Shown one piece after another: positions 47,530 to 59,159 of a DNA stretch of 64,000 nucleotides (positions are counted from its first letter, which is position 1; every line of letters starts with the position of its first letter). The notes under the pieces are model-generated. The model ran no database searches and had not been told where the DNA came from. It saw nothing but the letters and a program-made list of their open reading frames with translations. This DNA is from Sistotremastrum niveocremeum HHB9708 (lineage: Eukaryota > Basidiomycota > Agaricomycetes > Sistotremastrales > Sistotremastraceae). The translations under genes were made by a program, and so were the position numbers. The stretch spans positions 38,458 through 102,457 of the forward strand of contig KV419457.1 in the NCBI GenBank assembly GCA_001630475.1, given 5' to 3'.

Positions 47530-49927
47530 TTAAATCGAAATGAAAGGGAGAGGGAGTTGGGAAGGCAAGATTGGTGCAGTTTGAAACGCCTTACAGTATG
47601 TTTGACAATAAAATTGCGCCACTTTCTGTTGCATGTGGCGAACAACAAGGAGATTATTTGCCTCTGGTGGATGCACAAGCCGGCTACCAAGTTCACGGGG
47701 AGCATTCGGCCACTTGCAGAGGATCTGGCGCGCTGCTTCGAGTGCGGGGATACTGTATCTCCAGATGAGTGAACCAAGTCCGCAATCGCCGGGTGGTTTG
47801 CTGTCGAGGAACATATTGTCACGCGTGGGGAAAGCGCTCCAAATCCGAAACACCATGGCTTCCCTGACCAACTGTTGCTCCGGTGTGATGGTAAGATCTT
47901 TACTGAAGTGGCGATGTAGTCTCACGAAATCATGACGAAATCCGAGCTCGTCAAGCTCCCATAACACTAATCTTTGACTGACTAACTGTTCTTCGGGCTC
48001 GTCGTGATCGAGGGTGTGGCCGAACCAGGCATAGTCACGAAAGTGCGCAAGGGGAGGCACGCCGCCAGGAAGCAATTCGTGGAAGAGCAACAGTGTGTTT
48101 GCACTTTTTGCTTTCTTTTGGGCTTTTCTTCCAGTGAAAGTGGTGGTAGGGCGATCGAGTGGCCCACGTTCAGGGCTATGCGTGAGATAGTCCCGCCACC
48201 CCTGTACACTGATCGATGCTTCATCGGAATCCATGCCTCGAACGCGAGCCAGCCATGCCGGACGAACATGAAGCCAGTTCATGATCATCCGAACCCTTTT
48301 CATGCGATCGTTGACAAGGAATATGTGGGTTGGGGGGAACAGGTAGAGACGTCCGGGGAGCGGAGTGGGCAGAAGGCGAAGGGTATGACATTGGGCAATC
48401 GCAGCAGACCATTCCGGGACATTCTCGGGCAGTTGGAATTCGAGCGGTCCTGCATCATCGTGAGTGGTCGATGACGAGAGATGTTGGAGCCTTGGGTCTA
48501 GGGCAGGACTTCAGTTCAATATCACAGTAGGCTTTATGTGTATGAACTTACAAGGTTGATATCTGTGTGTGCGTGCAGCAGGTTCGCATTCCTGGCGCTC
48601 ATGGGGACTGGGCAGAACCAAAGCGGTGGGAATAGAATTTCTCGACGAGTTGGGCAGGGTTTGGATGGTATATGCGGAGGAGTCCATGGCAAATCGCGCA
48701 TCGTTCTCGTCGATGGCGTCCATGAAGGTTAAGTCGAAGATATCGAAGTCTCCGAGAGATGGCAGCTCCGAAGAAGTGGGGGCCAGGGTTGGTTGTAGGC
48801 AGGACCGAAATGCAGGCACGTTGTTGTCGGTAACGGGTAATGACTTTAGGTGCCATACGGGTACGCCGTGGTGGAAGAGCTGGGCGACCGTCGAGTCCTC
48901 AGTGGTAAGAGCACCAACGTACCAAGTGGTGGAATCTGGGGAGGGAGAGAATGCGCGGTAGTGGATGTTGATGAACTCGATGTACGCGGCAATTTCCAAT
49001 GCAACGCGCTGGATCTGACCCCACAAAATGCATAGCTGCAGGTGGGTAGAATGTTCAGGTAGGAGGAGAATTCTGGAATGGGCGAATTTGATGCGCTGGT
49101 AAAATCGGCGCAGCTGATTACGAGGACATGGTCCGTCCACAAGACCCGCAACGTATCGTGCCTGGCCGCAGAGCATCTCAGTCTGCATGCCTACGAGTCC
49201 GTGCGCTCGATCGGTTAGCAGCCTTCGGTTTGACGAACGCGACTGCAGGGGTTCAGAGACCAGATCTAAGGGTTCCAGGGATCGCCAAAGAAAGGTATAT
49301 TGGCGATACTCCGGATGTAACAGAGTCGGCGTATATGGGAGATGAGGATAGTCCGTCGAATATACTTGAGGCTGGATTCCGGGATCGGCGTAGCCGTAGC
49401 GGCTAGTGTTTGCAAGTCAGGTCACTTAACCGCCAAATAACTGCGACTTAGCCGTAACTTAACCATTTGTGACCTAACCATGGTTAATGGTCATGGCTCA
49501 GAGCTGGTGGTCAAGTCACAGTCATGGACCTCCCCGGAATCCTTGACCGCTTGCCTTGACCAACATGGGTAGATCCTTGTCCACAGCCTTCCCCAGCCCT
49601 TCTGGTGTGTTCTGATTGTCATATACATCATATATGAGGTCCAACAACCTAGATTAAGTAGTAAAAAGTGGATATTTATGACTTTTTTGAGGTCATAACC
49701 GCATTAACCGGTCAAAGTCAGGTCATGGTCACCCAATTTTGGCTTAACCATGACCGTTGGCGGTTATAGGTTACAGCAAAACCCATTAACCATAACCGCG
49801 GTTTGGTTACGGTTAGGGCCTCCGAGGGGCCCATAACCTAACTTAACCCGACTTTCAAACACTAGTAGCGGCCATCAGATCGCATCTGGAGAGAGTAGGA
49901 GGCGGAGAGGTGATAATAATGAGTCAT
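47530..49927 (-). pseudogene. Partner gene of the integrase element, interrupted by a hAT-like MITE
   Basis: Two exons on the minus strand: 49927-48552 (containing the MITE at 49404-49864) and 48497-47530, intron 54 bp. Without the MITE and one 8-bp duplication the total is 624 codons plus stop, starting MTHYYHLSASYSLQ. Landmarks: RLLTDRAHGLVGMQTEMLCG, ALEIAAYIEFINIHYRAFSP, LFHHGVPVWHLKS, a region that is Ser/acidic, NVPEWSAAIAQCHTLRLLP, MIMNWLHVRPAWLARV, QGWRDYLT, and VLWELDELGFRHDFVRLHR. I recognise this as a protein found with the integrase family in Agaricomycetes but know no function. No catalytic motif is evident. The present allele would end inside the MITE; the 534 codons downstream of ATG 49188 remain open and could still be used if a new promoter exists. 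Confidence 0.7.
49404..49864. mobile_element. hAT-like MITE, family A copy 1, 461 bp
   Basis: Perfect 8-bp duplications GTAGCGGC at 49396-49403 and 49865-49872. Ends tagtgtttgcaagtc and, from the right inward, tagtgtttgaaagtc. The interior is built of aaccgt/ggttaa motifs, including palindromic aaccatggtt. No coding capacity. Inserted in exon 1 of the integrase partner gene. Confidence 0.93.
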
Positions 49928-52531
49928 GTTGGGTGAGGATATCACCGTATGAGGGGGCACTTGAGAAATCTCGGCCCTCGCGATATCTCGGGGAGCTGAT
50001 GAGGTAGACAGTGGCCATTAGGTTCTGTACTGTCAAACAGAGCACGAATGCGATCAATACTGACCTGAGAACATCGTGCCAGGGTCATTCATGAAGGCGT
50101 CGATCGCTCGATCGCAGAGAATGCCCTGAGAATTTATCAGGAAATCCGAGGGTGGTAGCGCGGGAAGATCCAAGGACAGGATCTTCAGCACGAAAACCAG
50201 GTCTCTGCCAGCTCAATCCAAATGCAGGATTGCCCTGGGTCAGGGAGAGAGAGATGCGGCAGGGGGGAGGCCGTCGTTCGCGAAAGTCGATCGATATAGG
50301 CCCGCTCGATCGATCGTTTCGGCGCGGGAGCAAAAAACTGCGGAGGCTGAAAGCAAGTTAACACGTCGCAGAAAGAGACACGGATAAGGAATGCCTTGCC
50401 TGTCAGTACGTTCTGGGCGAGACGGCCGGATGTCGTCGTGAAATTGAGGAGAGCACCTTGCAGGCGGAGTTTTGATTCCGTCACGCCAATGAGTGACTCA
50501 CGTCGCGCGGTGCACGGGATCAAATCCACGTGACTACCGTGCTTTTGTGACTGAAATGCATAAGGGGAGACATTCAATCGTAACGCGCGAGCGCTGTGTC
50601 CCCTACTCTACAATGTCCCTTCTCCATCAGGTAAAGATATCGGATTGAACCAGGTACAGAGAAGTGACATTGATTCAAATGAAGCACGATAATAAATTGT
50701 GATCACTTGAGACAGAGTTCAATAAATCATCAGGTATCGTCGGCTTCAATGTTTTCATGTTCCTTACTTTTTCGAGTGGTCTTCTCCTTTTTCCTGGGCC
50801 AGAACCAGCAAAAGCTAATGAGGTAGATGCAGCAACTGACTGTCGCCCCTTTGTCATAGCCGACCCAACATTTTTCGTCTCAGACTCGTCACCAGAGTTC
50901 GTGAATCGTGAGGGCCTTCAGCGACATCGCTTGTTTCGAAGGAGTGAAAGGATGGGGTTCCAAGAGCTTCAAGCATTCCGGCGAGAATAGGTATGTAGCC
51001 TTGAGTGCGTGCATAGCGACCATGAATATGGCAGAGTAAAATTGCTGAGCTCGGCACGACAGACTACGAGACTCGGCAACGGAAAGAAATTGCTTTGCAT
51101 AGCGGTGTCTAGATTTACCCCATAAGTTGACCAAATACCATGACAGACTTCCCAGCGGGCATTTCTCCACGGCATCGTATTGGATTGACGACGCATTGCT
51201 CTGCCATCGGTTGCAGGCATTCGAGGGTTTTGTTTGCCCGATCATGAGGGGAAACTATAGAGTTCATACGTTGATGCTCAGAAAGAAAGTGATGTTGTAT
51301 CAGAGCCTATAGCGATATCGATAAGAGCGCAACGCGCTCAACACTCTGAGATTGGGCCCTTGAAGGAATGCCAAAGACAACCCCCGGAGGAATCACTGTG
51401 TAGCGTCGGATATGAGTCTTGATGTCAATGCTGAGTGTTTCTGGAATATCATGTGTATACGCAACAACAATATCCCTACCAGAAGATGTCGAGGGATCTC
51501 GATGAACGCAACAAAGGGACCGTCAATTTGCTTTCGTCTGAGCAGAGCTTGTAGGGGCCAGAGCTCTCACACGGACAGCATCCGTGACAAACGATCCTCA
51601 ACAGGGATACATTGTGAGCTCTCCCAACTTTGTCTGCTCTGGTACGCCGTGCGCGAGTGGTAAAGGGGTATCCTGTGATTCTCGTCACCATAAGAATTGA
51701 AGTACACTTCAAGTTGATGCCACTCAAGCTTGCAGCATCCGCTCTCTGCGCTCTCGGAGCATTGGATGGCACAATATCAGCGATAGGACAGGATTTTGAC
51801 TTTTTACGAGTAAGAGAATCCTTCACTCTTGGAAGATCCTGGCGATTTAAGCCGATAACATCGGCGGCTGTCCGACACGCCTCGATTATTCAAGGACAAT
51901 GTCAAGATCGACCCATTTTATGTTCTCTCTTCAAATTTTGACAGTCAGGACGGACAGTTGACATGAAACTGTGCCTGTCTGACCTTGAGCAAACAATATT
52001 CCGCAAAGATGAAGACTTATCGGTTGACCACAGGGTCCCGAGCGGCTGAGCGCCGCGGTTAGGGAGGAGTTCACGACCACGTGATCGCATCTGGCTTTCT
52101 TCTCGCCAGCCATCATCGTCCCTCGAACCACCCTCTTGAGCGAACGCCGTCTCTACATTCTTGTAGTCAAGGGATCCACAAGACCTTCGACTCTTCTCTT
52201 GTCCTCATCTTTCCAAAATGCCCAGAGGTCGTTGAACTGGGATGGGTAGAAGTCGTGGCCGCGCTCGGCGTACCATGGCCTCGTCGTCGAAAAATCAGGT
52301 ATGTCAGAACATATGCACAGGACAGATCTCATGTCATCATTCTCAGGATTTATGTACAGAGCACATGCTCTGCGGAAACGATACCGCGGAGTTAAGAAGC
52401 CAACTAGTGTCGAGCTCACCACCATGTATGCAGGAGAAGACGTTGTATCGCGAAGGTGAGACTATATGCTTTCGGATCTTTTCCGCTTTGATCACCTCCA
52501 TGTCTCTGCCCCATTGAGAAGATCACTGTAT
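49928..52531. other. Non-coding or unrecognised sequence
   Basis: Should contain the right end and promoter of the two-gene element near 49928-50600, but no matching terminal repeat was found. A minus-strand frame at 52425-52153 (FSTTRPWYAERGHDFYPSQF, LWAFWKDEDKRR) looks protein-like and may be an exon of an unrecognised gene. 51060-52080 shows only shadow frames. Confidence 0.35.
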
Positions 52532-52539
52532 GGATTACA

Positions 52540-53000
52540 TAGTGTTTGCAAGTCAGGTCACTTAACCGCCAAATAACTGCGACTTAGCCGTAACTTAACC
52601 ATTTGTGACCTAACCATGGTTAATGGTCATGGCTCAGAGCTAGTGGTCAAGTCACAGTCATGGACCTCCCCGGAATCCTTGACCGCTTGCCTTGACCAAC
52701 ATGGGTAGATCCTTGTCTACAGCCTTCCCCAGGCCTTCTGGTGTGTTCTGCTTGTCATATACATCATATATGACGACCAATAACCTAGATTAAGTAGTAA
52801 AAAGTGGAGATTTATGACTTTTTTGAGGTCATAACCGCATTAACCGGTCAAAGTCAAGTCATGGTCACCCAATTTTGGCTTAACCGTGACCGTTGGCGGT
52901 TATAGGTTACAGCAAAACCCATTAACCATAACCGCGGTTTGGTTACGGTTAGGGCCTCCGAGGGGCCCATAACCTAACTTAACCCGACTTTCAAACACTA
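52540..53000. mobile_element. hAT-like MITE, family A copy 2, 461 bp
   Basis: Perfect 8-bp duplications GGATTACA at 52532-52539 and 53001-53008. Same length and orientation as copy 1 and about ten differences by eye, so roughly 98% identical. Confidence 0.93.
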
Positions 53001-53008
53001 GGATTACA

Positions 53009-54598
53009 GCAAGTAGCGCATACTTCACAAGAATGAAAGACCACCGACACCGACACTGGCGCCGAGGAACTGGCGGATACCATCGTGGGTAGTAATCTGA
53101 TCCTCATACCTTTCAAATTCAAGAACTGATCTGTCCGGAAAGATTGGTCAAGGCAGTCGAGAAGCGCAATCTCAAGAGGTCTCAAAGCTGAAGAAGGCTA
53201 TCGCAACAAATCTCAGCGAGCGATTTCCCATCCGCCTTCCCCTCGTTGCACACCCAAACGTCTCGATTGGGATGATCTCAGGTTCGCTATACATCGTCAA
53301 TGCAAGCATGTCAGCGACGCTCGTCTATTTTACTACGGCTCACAAGGGTTTGCAGCACGCACTGTCAAGTTAGGGTTCGACGAATTACTGTGAGACGACA
53401 ATCAGCCGAACAAACACTCGAAGTCACATCCTTTTCATAGTGAGTGTGAAGTGCATATATTGGGGGTTTCCTTGAACTTAATCCACGACAGGCATATACC
53501 ATTGTCGTCAACGGTGAACCCCAAGATCATAGCAACCTTTGAGTTGGTTGCCTCATCCCCCTCTTCAGCATCTTCGTCCGACGCCTCATGTGATCACCCA
53601 CAGTCGTCATCTCGCACAGCCTCATCCCGCCCCTTCTTCATTCAACATCGCCGCCATCAACAGTTGCCATGCTGACGCAATTGCCGCCGCCGCCTCAGCA
53701 ATTCGTCGTGTCGCAGTAGGGTTAGATTCAAGTAGAGGCGGGGGTAGAAGGAGGGGCGAGGGGAGGGAGGATTCTTCCAGTAATAAAGCTCTTTCGGTTT
53801 GTCTTAGCTTCACTCTGTCGGTTTGACGACATTCCGCGTCTGTATTATATATCACATCAGAAATATGTTATTATATTCAAGATTGGCTAAACGATTCTAG
53901 AAAGCGATCCTATTTGATTAATAGAATCTGAGCCGTCAATAGCAATTTGATAGTCGGGGATGAATTGAGAGGAGTATTATCCTCCGTTGGGCCTTGTTAG
54001 CCAACTCGAGTCTTACATATCCCAACAAGGTACTCCCGATCTCAGTCTTGCGCTCTATCATGATTTGAGGTTTTCTAATCACCCAAATATGGGGTTAATT
54101 TGCCATTACACTGTTTATTAGGACTTAGGCCTTAGGGCCCTGACTATTGGTATACACGTACGGTTCTGCTGATAGTTGTGGTCGACGCGACGCGATTGGG
54201 CGAAACTTGCTTGGGATCAGTCCTAACTTGAACAATGTCATCCGCTGAATCCGTGAGGAATATGCACATTTTCTTGCAAAATTGAGCGTTCATGGTTTAA
54301 GAGCATCGATCCTTTCTGTTATGGCATCTTATCTCGAAAATAGAGGTCTATAGTTCAAAACAAAGAGAGATAAGATCACCGTTTTATTACATTATGTATA
54401 TTGGTAACTTCTAATCCTCTGAAATTCTGTTCGGCTTCACTGTACCAACTATGAGTTATTCTCTGTCTAGTTCAAGTCGACCATACAGAATATTCCCAGT
54501 GCCAAGTTAAGTATTTATCAGAAGGAATTAACATAGTCAATCTGAGTCCTCCGTTGTTTGCCTTTCTTATAGCAATATTGTTTCTCGGTTTCTAGCGC
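53009..54598. other. Non-coding, AT-rich toward the right
   Basis: 53200-53380 has a weak frame (FPIRLPLVAHPNVSIGMISG). 53539-53826 encodes only low-complexity Ala/Arg/Gly frames on both strands. 53860-54590 is AT-rich without any supported gene. Confidence 0.4.
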
Positions 54599-55450
54599 TC
54601 ATGCATGTGTTTCAGGAGTTGAGTCAGCTACTGAGAGACAGCTGCATAAGTCCGGGCAATTAAGTCAGCCATTCCGGTGAATAACTGATGAGCTCACCTA
54701 GTCCACTGCAGACACTCCTCAATGTGGAAGGGAGTGATCTTTTCTCTCAAGCAAAAATTCGTAAGATAAACCCATCCATTCCGCTCACGCCAATGTAGCT
54801 CCAACCCATCCTTCATGAAGGCGCAAAGGGATTCTCTATTTTCCACCAAAGTGGTTTCTCCTCTTACTGCCATACAAATGCAGGCTTGGACCTCTGTGCA
54901 GGCAAAGGCTACGTTGAGGATCCTAACCTGAGGATCGAAGGCCCGTATATCTAAGAGAGCTCGAACGATGAGATGAGCGATCCATGACGCCGGAGAATGA
55001 CCATGGTTCGGAGGCAGGCCGGATAGTAGGCGGAGGGTATCTGTACAGCCTTGAAAAGCCGATCGACAGAGCTCCTGATTGGTTGGACGATCCCACAGGA
55101 GGAGTGTGATACAGGGAGGAGGCTCCAAGGGAGCTTTCACGCTCGATCCTGGATTTCTTTGGGGATGATGATCTCGCAAGGCAACGCTGTCTCGTTCCTA
55201 GACCCTGAAAATCAGCCCGCTGAAAAGCCATAGCTGTCTGGGAGCTTGGGCAACTCACGAATAAGAGAGACTCTAGTTTCTGTTTGCTCTTCATGAGATT
55301 GAAGGCACAGACGGAGTTGAGTACTCGTAGAAGCTTCTTCTGTGATCCAGAGATCTCCGTGCGTGAGGGAAGGTCAATGGAACATCCTGGCATAATTAAA
55401 CAGCCTTCGTCCGTTAATCGCACGAAGTGATTTTTCTGATCAAACGGCAT
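54599..55450 (-). CDS. Three-exon gene, paralogue B, 244 aa
   Basis: Exons 55450-55259, 55197-54698 and 54641-54599 with introns of 61 and 56 bp; total 244 codons plus stop. Both intron positions match paralogue A. Core landmarks: FVRLTDEGCLIMPGCSIDL, ISGSQKKLLRVLNSVCAFN, LLLWDRPTNQEL, QGCTDTLRLLSGLPPNHGHS, DIRAFDPQVRILNVAFACTE. By eye it is about half identical to paralogue A. It differs at the C-terminus: the last exon is only 14 codons (CLSVADSTPETHA) and lacks the basic tail of A. Function unknown. Confidence 0.62.
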
Positions 55451-55469
55451 AGTTTTTACTGTGGTACAC

Positions 55470-55815
55470 GGACTGCGAAAAATTCAGTGTAACGACCCAG
55501 CTTTAAAAGTGTGCCCACGAGCTCATCTCTCATGCGTGTCCGAGTCAGCTTGGCAAGAAGTAGCCGCGATGTTCCGAAAGCTTGGGACAACAGCACAATA
55601 GCCCAGCGAGCATGCCAAAAGTACAATAGCGCGGAGATGTTGTATTGATCGCGTTCCAAGCAGCGCGATGCACAGGTAAGGGCCAGCACGCTCAGCGCCC
55701 GAGCAGCATCTTGCTTGCCGGTGGGCTATTGTGCATTTGCTCGGGCCGACATCGCATGGGTGATCGATTTTCAATGCATGGATCACGGAGTGATAATAAT
55801 TGAGTGGACGGGTGG
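55470..55815. repeat. Duplicated segment H, copy 2, 346 bp
   Basis: Nearly identical to 36913-37257. Begins 19 bp upstream of the ATG of paralogue B. Sequence on its far side differs completely from that of copy 1. Confidence 0.9.
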
Positions 55816-55854
55816 GATGACCTTGTTACTGACTGTACTCAGTACTCAATACTC

Positions 55855-56175
55855 AAAGTTTGAGAACATACATCATGTGACTATAATAATGGTATATCTC
55901 GTTTCTGTCATTCGGTGTTCGATCTGATCTGCGTCAATATTGTAATCCTAACATTCAGTCTGTTAGAGCGCTTCTTCGTTTGGGCTGCGGCAGTGCGTTC
56001 GGATCCGGGCGAGGCTCAGTGAGTTGCTCTAGGGCCCGCCCACCCAGTGAGTGGACGATCTGAGCCTCGCACCCAGAGGCTCGGACACATTCCCGAGCTC
56101 TTCTCGCCCATCTGCAGGATCTGAGCTTACTGCCTAGCTCGAAATGAGAGCGGAGGAGCAGCAGAAGTAGATTAT
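55855..56175 (-). repeat. Dispersed repeat G, copy 2
   Basis: Reverse-complement partner of 44100-44430. The conserved frame runs on the minus strand here (SHFELGSKLRSCRWARRARE, ALEQLTEPRPDPNALPQP). It lies 40 bp beyond segment H copy 2. Confidence 0.8.
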
Positions 56176-58843
56176 TCACTTACATCCTGACGGTGAGCGC
56201 GCCGTCAGTCTCTGGCACATTCAAGCGCGATATGGCCCTCAGTGACGATACGCTTGACCTTTCAATGTGCGCTTCGCCAACCACGGAGGTGAACATATAT
56301 ACGCTTCGCGACCGCCTTTTCAGAACATCCCTCCACTGCAAAATGTGTACGGAACTTGTTGAAGAACATTCTTTAAACTGGCCGATTCCATGCAGCTTGC
56401 GGTTTCAGTTGATACGCGAAAAGAAAAATATTGGGTTGGCGGTCCAGGATGGGCATCACTATCAAAATCAAGTAGGTTCCATTTTGGGGTTGGAGGGAAT
56501 TGTGATCGCCGTTGGATGTCGCCAGTTTCGCCTGCCTGTCGTTCAAGGTGGGAGGCTCGGAGAAAACAATAGACTCTGTTATGGATCACTTAAGTCAGCT
56601 TAAACGCCATGCATCACTACCAATCATACCAGGAGGGTTAGTTGTGAAGCCTTGTGACGTGTAGGCTGCATCTTGACATTGTCAGGAGTTGGACTGTCCG
56701 GAAACGATGTACAGTGACTTTGTTGCCTTGCGCAATCTGATGTCGGCCTCAGTGTACCAGAGTGATTCGCGGAAGAAGGATCCATCAGAATGCTATCGCG
56801 TAGATTCCGCAGTAGCTCTAGCAGAGCTCAATGTTAAATATGCGTGAGATTGTACAAATGATGAAAAGATGAATTTCTGTCACTGAAATCACCCAGAGCA
56901 CTTACAACTTCCATGACCGAAAATACGGACGGAAGACCAGCTGCCACGAAGGTCGAGCACGGACAGGACGAAATACACACGCTCCTAGACAAGACTTTCA
57001 GGCACGCACGGCTTCGATAAGGGATGAGAAGCCGATGGCATCTCCTGTAAATAATCACGTGGAGGATCACGTGAGATGTTGAAGGACGTGACTGTTTGCG
57101 CCTGTTAGGAAATCCATAACCTTCCGCTCATGCTCTCATCCTCTGCCTGAACTAGCGGGTCTCTCCTCACTGCTGTGGCAGCCGCTTTGACCGCGCGATG
57201 AGTCTTGAGAACCGCCCAGGCCACCCAAAATAACTTCATACCTTGATAACCCAGATGGCGCATACCCATCCCTCAGATGAACCCTGGCGCATACAGCCTG
57301 TCAGGCAATCAAGTAAGCAGCCTCACTCACCAGGCCTCATTTTCCAACTATGCTCACCCGCTCAGCAGATACTCATCACTGCGCCTCCCCTCCATTCATG
57401 CACGCACGCTTCTTCGCCGCATCCCCTTGCTTGCGGTTGTCCAGAAGGGGCAGACATCATTACTCGGACTGGCATCTGCATCAAGCACATGGTTACATGG
57501 CTGAGATACATCTGTCAGCCCCCTGCTTCCCTTTGAAAATCGACTCACTGGAATCCTGGCCCTCGCTTTCCTGTACCACTTGCTCTCCCGCACTGTCTCC
57601 TCTCGATCCACCTTGAGCAGATATCTTTTTACTCCGTCCTCTCAATAAACCAGCTCTTTGGCCATGCATGTCTCCTCAAGTATGCCCTCCAGATTCTCTA
57701 AAGCCAACCATACTGCACTACGATAGAACTCGAGTTACCTCTAATGACATGTGCAAATATACTGAATACAACGGAACTACTGTATCTCGGATTATATACC
57801 AATAGGTTGAGCTGCCTCCTCAACATCATCGGCCGATCTGTGGCTTGGCCAAAGTCTTCATTGTATTGATCTGCTTCTTGGTCATACCTTGTAGTTACAG
57901 GATTCGGTTTGAGTCTTCGGATGCCTGTCAGCAGCGAGGGGCTGATGGTTGTTGAAGACCAACATATACGCCCGTGTGACGTTTGAGTATGCTCAGCTGT
58001 TGGCGAAGGACACATAAGCCTGTATCACACTTGAGTGAACTACGTCAAGAGTCATGATTCCCGAAAGAACCCTACCAGCATCTTCACGCGGTGCAAGATT
58101 TGGACGAAACACGGAACACTATGCCCTTCACATTGAATCCTTTGACGCAGGCACTTCTTGATTGGACGGCGCGTATGCCCTGGGTGCTGTCATACACTCA
58201 AATCCGTCGGACGCTTCATTGAGAGAAGGGCCGCGAGGAAGCACATAATTTGGAGTCAGTATACCAGATTGATTGAGTTGCGCAGAAGAGCTGAAGTGGT
58301 ACCGTACCACCCCCCGCATACTTTAGGTGCAATTTCATGCCAAATTCAATGTGCCGCTCTGTCATGACGTTCAGTGACAGCAAACATCCTTGAGGACGGT
58401 ATGCTCAGACTAGATGTGCCGAGCCTCAGTCTCCACAATGAGAGAGGTTAACACAGAGAAATGCAAGTTGGCTGACCTTCATTATCTTCAGCATGGTATT
58501 GCGATCGGTCAAATCAATTTCGGTCACTGTTTCGAAAGGCTGAAGCCCGGAAATGTTGTAGGATAACAAAACCTTTGAGAGAGAATGCGCGATGTAGGAT
58601 ACAGGAGGGACTGGTTAAAACCATGCTGGCTGACTTCAAGGCAGGATGTGACTCCGGACGCACTTCTAAGGACGGTTCAAAAAATTTATGTCCTTCCCCA
58701 TGGTCGTTCGTGTGCACTACATCGTAGAGGTAGGCCCGCACGTTCATGAGTTCCTCATCGACCACGATGCATCCTTTGGAGGGAGTTATCTCGGGTGTCT
58801 GTTACAGAATAGATGAGAGCGAAATCACATCTTTATCAGATTG
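56176..58843. other. Mostly non-coding, one weak ORF
   Basis: 56193-56603 (+) is open for 136 codons (TFKRDMALSDDTLDLSMCAS, TLRDRLFRTSLHCKMCTELV) but has no recognisable domain. 56604-58843 has only short frames and no clear repeat. Confidence 0.35.
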
Positions 58844-58851
58844 ATGCCTAC

Positions 58852-59151
58852 TAAGGTTTAACACGAGTCCATACTTGCCATACCTGGGTACCTGTGGCAG
58901 GTACCTCCCTGCTTTTTTCAGGGCCTGAGCTCATACTTGCCTCCAAAAAACCCCCAAAATCAGGTACTCATACCTGGGTACCTGCCTGTTTTCCCTACTA
59001 AAAACAGCAGGTACCTGGTCCAAGTACCTGCTTGGTCAGTGTTTTTTCCAAAAAGTTGATACTTGGTACTTGCCCCTTGCTTAGTAAGCAGGTACCTTGC
59101 CAGGTATACCTGCAGGTACCTGTTTTTTGCCTGGACTCGTGTTAAACCTTA
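58852..59151. mobile_element. hAT-like MITE, family D copy 2, 300 bp
   Basis: Perfect 8-bp duplications ATGCCTAC at 58844-58851 and 59152-59159. Perfect 20-bp terminal inverted repeat taaggtttaacacgagtcca. The interior repeats variants of CAGGTACCTG. Confidence 0.93.
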
Positions 59152-59159
59152 ATGCCTAC

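Noticed and set aside
49188-49188. Start of the integrase partner gene at this ATG
   Set aside because: The frame is open and protein-like upstream (LLTDRAHGLVG and further to the MITE), and continues in frame beyond the MITE to an ATG at 49927.
53539-53855. Ala/Arg/Gly-rich genes on both strands
   Set aside because: Low-complexity frames on opposite strands of the same DNA, expected from composition alone.
54141-54600. Origin or centromere-like AT-rich region
   Set aside because: AT-rich only; no repeats or motifs to support a specific role.
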